64,000 bases of DNA from the NCBI GenBank assembly GCA_036345935.2, contig JADWOT020001347.1, forward strand, positions 1 to 64,000, written 5' to 3'. Below are positions 58,690 to 64,000 of the stretch, piece after piece. The notes below the pieces were generated by a model that made no database searches, was not told the origin of the DNA, and saw only the letters and a list, made by a program, of their open reading frames with translations. The position numbers and the translations under genes are program-made. The DNA is from Taenia hydatigena (taxonomy: Eukaryota > Platyhelminthes > Cestoda > Cyclophyllidea > Taeniidae). The number at the start of each line of letters is the position of its first letter. The first letter of the stretch is position 1.

Positions 58690-58847
58690 GGAGTCAGAGA
58701 CCGGCCCAAAAAGCATAAAGCCAATTTACGCCAGTGTGCTCTTTATGATAATCGTTGACGGGTCCCAAGTTAGGAACAAAGTAATGGAAACGTGCGGTGA
58801 CGTGGTTGTGAATGAGTAAAAAGCAAGTGAGCTGATGAAACTAAGCC

Positions 58848-58853
58848 TTTTAT
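58848..58853 (-). terminator. Candidate polyadenylation signal, HSP70 copy 2
   Basis: AATAAA on the gene strand about 170 bases past the stop codon, at the same relative place as in copy 1. Confidence 0.5.
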
Positions 58854-59023
58854 TAAATCGAACATACGTGTTTGAAGAAATAAAAAGGGATCAGTGATTT
58901 CAAATGGCTTAGGGTTAAGCAATCACATTTTCAAGCTTCCTTTCTTCGTGTTTTGCAAAAGATAGGTGAGGGGAGGTAAGTTAATGTACATAACCGTTCA
59001 TTGGGCTTTTCATGACTTCATGT

Positions 59024-60871
59024 TCACGAATCCAGATTCGCCGTTTTCATAATAAGGCTGCACTCGCTCTCAAGATTTTCGTGCATTTGTTCATAATCAT
59101 CCCTTGTGGCCTCTCTATTAGTGACCATCCATCTAGCCGTCTCCAAACACTTTTCTAGTATATCTTTTCGATACTCCTCCGATTTTTTCTGCTTCACCTC
59201 CTCTTCCTCCAACTTCCTTTTTATGCTGTAAATGCAGTCCACCAACCTTTTCATCGCCGCCACTCTACTCCTCTCCTCCTCATCCTCCTGCTTGAAATTC
59301 TCAGCATCTTTCAGCATCTGCTCTACATCATCCTCAGATGAACGACGCATGTAGTTGGTGATCGAGATACTGTTCTGCTTTCCTTTTGACCTTTCCACTG
59401 CCGACACATGGAGAATGCCGTTTTCGTCAATTTCAAAGGTCACGTCTACCTTAATCTTACCACGCGGCGCCGGTGGGAGATCGGTTAAAATGAACTCGCC
59501 TAATAAGTGGTTGTCACAAGCTTTGGCACGTTCGCCTTCAAAAATCGCTATTGTAGCTTCTAATTGATTATCATTAGACGTTCGATAGACTTTTGTCTGT
59601 TTTATTGGAATAGGCGTGTTGCGCTTTATCACCGTCGTCATCGTACCCCACGGATCATGCAGGCCCAATGACAGTGGTGTTACCTCCAACAGCACCAAAT
59701 CCTGCATTGTTTTCGGCATCTCACCAGTCAGATTCGCCGCCAACATTGCTGCACCGTAGGCCACTGCCTCGTCTGGGTTGATGGATCTCTTTGCCTCTCT
59801 GCCCTCAAAGAAGATCTGCAACATCTTCCCCACTTTTGGAATACGCGTTGATCCACCCACCAACAATATTTCGTGGATATCGGCCTTCTCCATATTCGCG
59901 TCACTCAACGCTGTCTTTACTATGTCCATTGTCCTATTGAAGAGGTTCGAGCACAAATGCTCAAATGTGGCCCGTGTGAGGTTGGTACAGAAATCGATAC
60001 CCTCGAACAGCGATACAATTGCTATGTAAGTGTTCTCAGCTGAGCTCAACATCCTCTTTGCCTCCTCGCACTCCTTTCTTAAACGGCTAATGGCTGTTTT
60101 GTTGGTTGTCAAGTCTTTGTCCTCATGGTCTCTCTTGAAAGTTTCCACAAAGTGATCCACCAATAGAGAAGTGATGTCCTCACCGCCCAGATGTGTGTCA
60201 CCACCAACCGCCTTAATCTCGAATTTCTCATTCTCTATGGACAAAATGGATACGTCGAAGGTGCCACCACCCCAATCAAAGACAAGCACATTTTGCTGCC
60301 TGGTGAACCTCTTAGTCATACCGTAGGCAATAGCAGCTGCAGTCGGTTCGTTGATGAGGCGGAGCACATTCAAGCCTGCCAATTTTCCAGCATCGATTGT
60401 GGCCTGACGCTGGTTGACGTTAAAGTATGCTGGTACTGTGATTACTGCGTCCCAGATCTTTTTGTCCAAGTATACCTCCGCTGTCTCCTTCATCTTCGAA
60501 AGCACCATGGACGAGATCTGTTCCGCAGTAAAATTACATGTCTTACGGCAATGCTGCACCTCGATCTTTGGCATTTTTTCCGAATTTACAACTTTGAAGG
60601 GCCAGCTTTTCATGCCGTTCTGTACCACTTCGTCCTCAAAACATCGTCCGATCAAACGCTTCACATCAAATACTGTGTTGGAAGCGTTGATGACTGCCTG
60701 CCTCTTCGCGGCCTCACCGATGAGGCATTCCTGATCCGTAAAAGCAACGCAACTCGGCGTTGTGCGATTGCCCTGGTCATTAGCTATTATATCAACTCTG
60801 CCGTCTTGGAAAACTCCGACGCATGAAAACGTTGTTCCCAGGTCGATGCCGATTGCTGGGCCTCTTGACAT
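59024..60871 (-). CDS. hsp70: Divergent intronless cytosolic-type HSP70 chaperone, copy 2
   Basis: A second 615-residue HSP70, one uninterrupted frame from ATG at 60871 to the stop at 59024. It has IDLGTT at 9-14, D199-W200-[20 protein letters not shown] around 336-347, a more normal linker (DLVLLE, then VTPLSLG), and a charged helical lid. As in copy 1, Trp replaces Leu at 200 and the protein ends (AN-LDS) without EEVD. A Val replaces the usual Asp in YFND (about residue 152). Over the first 210 residues I count 50 differences from copy 1 (about 76% identity), concentrated at 81-120 and 133-140, while the length is exactly kept. Intact frame and motifs indicate a functional ATPase domain; loss of EEVD suggests independence from TPR co-chaperones. 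Cytosolic location is inferred from the absence of signals. Confidence 0.95.
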   Translation of the reverse strand: MSRGPAIGIDLGTTFSCVGVFQDGRVDIIANDQGNRTTPSCVAFTDQECLIGEAAKRQAVINASNTVFDVKRLIGRCFEDEVVQNGMKSWPFKVVNSEKMPKIEVQHCRKTCNFTAEQISSMVLSKMKETAEVYLDKKIWDAVITVPAYFNVNQRQATIDAGKLAGLNVLRLINEPTAAAIAYGMTKRFTRQQNVLVFDWGGGTFDVSILSIENEKFEIKAVGGDTHLGGEDITSLLVDHFVETFKRDHEDKDLTTNKTAISRLRKECEEAKRMLSSAENTYIAIVSLFEGIDFCTNLTRATFEHLCSNLFNRTMDIVKTALSDANMEKADIHEILLVGGSTRIPKVGKMLQIFFEGREAKRSINPDEAVAYGAAMLAANLTGEMPKTMQDLVLLEVTPLSLGLHDPWGTMTTVIKRNTPIPIKQTKVYRTSNDNQLEATIAIFEGERAKACDNHLLGEFILTDLPPAPRGKIKVDVTFEIDENGILHVSAVERSKGKQNSISITNYMRRSSEDDVEQMLKDAENFKQEDEEERSRVAAMKRLVDCIYSIKRKLEEEEVKQKKSEEYRKDILEKCLETARWMVTNREATRDDYEQMHENLESECSLIMKTANLDS

Positions 60872-60941
60872 GCTTTAGTGGAATGCACAAATGCTAATGC
60901 GTATAGTCTGATGGAGATGATATTCACGATCCCTGCAGCCC

Positions 60942-60947
60942 TTTATA
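60942..60947 (-). promoter_or_regulatory. TATA box of HSP70 copy 2
   Basis: TATAAA on the gene strand about 70 bases upstream of the ATG, as in copy 1. The upstream CCAAT of copy 1 reads CCAAC here. Confidence 0.55.
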
Positions 60948-62069
60948 TCAGCTGCAGCTGACCATGCTGAACCTATCCATGGTGTGCGCCAACTACTGGA
61001 GTGCTGTTATCCAACCAGCATCTGCCAATGCTTCAAGCTTCTTTCATTAGCTGACGACTGCACACTTGAAGAAACGGCGATCAATGCAGACCCCAGCATG
61101 AATACCCCTGTAAGTGAGTGCTGACGTGAGCAGCAACGGCAGCTACACGTTGACGTGTAACACATAAGCGACAGTGCTTACAATTTCAAAGAGTTGTCGT
61201 CAATCATGATGGTTTACGACCCTGTTCAAAAGTCGTAAATTATCGTCTCCTTATACAGTGCTGAATGAAGTGTTTATTTTTTTGCATGACCTAGTCCATG
61301 CAAGGGTAACAGCGCAGACTGCCCTCAAAGCGCACTTTGGGATATAGTCTTTGTCTTAGCGACGAAAATCAGGACCAAGTGCATAACACATGATTGGGAA
61401 AGTATGTCTCTCCTCAGGAAGGACACGGCAAGGAGGTTAATAGTGATAAATTTAAGAGTTCTGTTGTGCTCCAAATAACGTGTAATTTTCGAGATTATGC
61501 ACCAGTTTTAGTAACCCATTCGAAACATATCACTGTGTAAGAGTAAAACAATCCCAATACGACATTTTCGTTCGCCACTGCCCCAAGCATGCACTGATCC
61601 AGCAACTCATCTACTGGACTCAAGTTTGTAACCCTCGGGGAAGTTTAAGTATGATACGAGGTGTGGAGCCGAATTTCCTGTTCCTTCAACCTCCCATTTA
61701 TCGCATTCAGCGTCGCAACCCACTACGCAAGCTTGACGCGGTCTCGTAACTCAAGTAGCTTTAAAAAATCAACTTGCCGCTCACCACAGTGTACGAAGTA
61801 ATTAGTAGAAGTATGCGACACCTCTAAAAACCCCAACACTTCGGGCACATTCGCATCGGGTAGCCATGAGCTTCTCCAACGCTACCTGGCTAGAGAAGCA
61901 CTAATGCACAAACAAAGGAGCATCTCAGTCTTAACTTCGGGTGCACAATGGCACACAACTACCCATTTTGCTTAAAGATGACACAAAACGGTTACGTTAG
62001 CAAATTAGGCCTCCAGTGCCGCACAGGTGTGCCATCAGGGGAGCAAATCAAGTGAGGCTCTAAGAATGG

Positions 62070-62460
62070 GCTGACAAAGCAGAGAGCTCAAGGAGGGCAT
62101 TCATCTTTTAGCTCTAGCATTTAAGGACATCCCAGAAAACGGAAGGCCGTTTGGTTGACTCTAATAACGGGGCACTGAGAAAGTACCGATTCCCTCATAT
62201 AGGATAAAATCGATTGTGTTCGAAGTGGAGGAAGGTATCTTTTGAAGCGGCGGAAGTGACCACTGCGGTGATAAACGAGTCACCATCCTTCGACTCCGCC
62301 CATGTTGTTTTATGAAAATATTCGGAATAGGAACGTATTAGTGGATGGATGGGTTGGATGAATGCGCACATCAGTCTTGGACTCATTAAAGGTTGAATGA
62401 GCACAAGGTGGGATGAGAAGTAAGCAATCAGTAAAAGAAGTGCCACTTGGAGCCAGTCGG
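62070..62460. other. 391-bp segment present only in duplication A copy 2
   Basis: Copy 1 reads TAAGAATGG directly into AGTAAATAAAT at 7541-7560; copy 2 has 391 bases between them. Only GG is shared at the edges, so there is no convincing target duplication. The sequence is not seen elsewhere in the window and holds no recognised gene. Confidence 0.7.
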
Positions 62461-64000
62461 AGTAAATAAATGCATGGGTGGGTAGACTTCAGTAATATGC
62501 ATGCGGTTGTGCCAAAGAATTTGAAGTAGTATGATGTTTAAATAAATCCAAGAGGAGTGAGGACACAAAAAAGTGCTAAAGAGGGAGAGTACATGGTGTC
62601 GAAGATGGACGGTGGGTTAAATGATATGCTTCGTAGCGACTGTGCACGTAGGAATTCAAAAAGACCTTCGAACACTTTATTAGCTGGTTTTGTACTCATC
62701 CACAATGATAGCGATACACTCCCCCATCTGCAGATTCGCTGCTTGGAGCTATTTTATCGAGGTGTCAAACGGCGCAGTATTATAATCTTTATGATTTTAA
62801 GGTCGTGACTGACAGACAATTCAGATGTGAGTCGACCCAAATGAACTGCCTCAAGGCACAAGTTTTTCAGCATTAAGGCTGAAGCCATTGAATGCAAAGA
62901 ATGAAATTGATGACACGGGTCAATAATTTCCAACTTCATGGGCGAACGGCGAATGGGTCACCAGATGAGCACTGCTAAGCGCTTTGCTTGTCATCGTCGA
63001 ATTCGGCTATAGGCTGCAGAGATGGAAGCTTCCACCAAATCGGCTGGTGAGGATGATATCTACGCCACCTTTCGATGCCCACTCAAAAGCACTTGGTCTT
63101 TTGACATGCCACTATCCCCACCAGTAATCGTGAGCCATCCAATTTGGTGAGGTTAATGCACGTGACAAATCAGAATGTCCTAGCGAAAACTTTGTCCGGG
63201 AATAAGTTGGCATTTATTTGTCACACTTCATCGGAATAGCATCAAGTTGTATAAAATATTAGGTAAAGAATCGCGAAAAATGAGGACCAGGTCTCCCTAG
63301 CATGCATATGCAAACTAAGGGCGCTTACAAATTTTCTAACGGTGCGAAAAATGTCTTTATAACCTAAAACCAAAATAACTTTTATTGGGAGCCATTTTTG
63401 AGGGCATATTGCAGAATTTTCACTGGGCTTAGTAAAGTTCTCTTGTTCTATTCGGTTTCATTACTTAAGGTTTTCGTGGAACTATTCGCAGCTGAATCTT
63501 CTTGAACCCAATTTTGCTTGCAATTATTAAACAGTAGAATTCGACAACCTCATAGCTTTTTAACACTGTTTGATTTGGATAAATAGTGGTTCCTGGATTT
63601 GGTCGAGCTGTGGAATGTGCCTTGAAGTCAGCGGCCGTGTGGTTTAAATCAGTAAGACAGGGTGGTGATGCTACTTCACCTCAGCTGCTTGGGCATGAAA
63701 TCTATTTGCTTGCAGAAACTTGGAACACCTATGGCAATTCTTATTGTCTTGACACAGTTCATTGCCCACCATCAAATAGTGACTAGCCTTTCTTCATTTT
63801 CTTCATTAGTGTTTCAGAGTAAGCTGTCTTAGTAGCTGTGTCCAACTTTAGGATAGAAGGAAAGGAAAACGATCAAGTGACTCATATGAAAAAAAGGAAT
63901 CAGTACACAATAGCATCGCAGATGTGATTTATGTAGAGGAGTGCAAAGGATCCTCACTATTCGTGAGACTCTTGTGGATTGCGCAGATGAGTGACTAGGG

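Larger units (their letters stand above)
58690..64000. repeat. Segmental duplication A, copy 2 (HSP70 and flanks)
   Basis: Matches about 4220-9140 in the same orientation. Similarity is uneven: modest downstream of the gene (58690-59020), intermediate in the coding region, and very high upstream (60872-64000). The window ends inside the duplicate. Confidence 0.9.

Noticed and set aside
60191..60826. 211-codon plus-strand ORF across HSP70 copy 2
   Set aside because: It is an antisense shadow of the HSP70 coding sequence; copy 1 has no equivalent frame of that length.

Overview
This is a 64-kb piece of a eukaryotic nuclear genome, gene-poor and built mostly from duplicated and repetitive DNA. 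The only two complete protein-coding genes I can support are a pair of intronless, divergent cytosolic-type HSP70 genes, both on the minus strand (4486-6333 and 59024-60871). No rRNA, tRNA, CRISPR or bacterial operon structure is visible. A parasitic flatworm, most likely a cyclophyllidean or taeniid tapeworm, fits best: divergent intronless HSP70 expansions and miniature LTR retrotransposons (TRIMs) are both known from tapeworms, the telomere-type hexamer CCCTAA is present, and TATA boxes and AATAAA signals flank the HSP70 genes. The host assignment is inference.

Layout. 1-3900: diverged non-coding repeat (family A), a solo LTR with a perfect 5-bp target duplication, then a long pyrimidine-rich tract. 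3960-9140: HSP70 copy 1 with its upstream flank. 9140-16160: composite repeat family B (two copies at 10250-12420 and 13736-16160) separated by unannotated DNA. 16163-17712: a structurally complete TRIM element and a solo TRIM LTR. 17713-21800: non-coding DNA with a possible LTR/PBS junction. 21801-22870: LTR retroelement remnant with a broken gag-like frame and head-to-head LTR ends. 22745-30888 and 39418-47776: the two arms of a large inverted duplication around an 8.5-kb spacer. Inside the spacer are 30888-33011 (direct duplication C, copy 1), unannotated DNA, and a degenerate repeat zone (36100-39400) marked by a recurring palindrome. 49616-52690: an older third copy of the outer part of the arms. 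52708-55943: copy 2 of duplication C, ending exactly at three telomeric hexamers (55944-55961). 56330-57040: inverted copy of family B. 58690-64000: HSP70 copy 2 with its flank, running off the window.

The region looks like subtelomere-type DNA, a patchwork of segmental duplications in which HSP70 copies are multiplied. The most unusual observation is that the non-coding DNA upstream of the two HSP70 genes is about 96% identical in a stretch I counted, while the proteins are only about 76% identical over their first 210 residues. This points to gene conversion, exchange with other paralogues, or diversifying selection. A second is that the TRIM and the gag-bearing element share their LTR start and primer-binding site, so the latter may be a relative of the autonomous partner.
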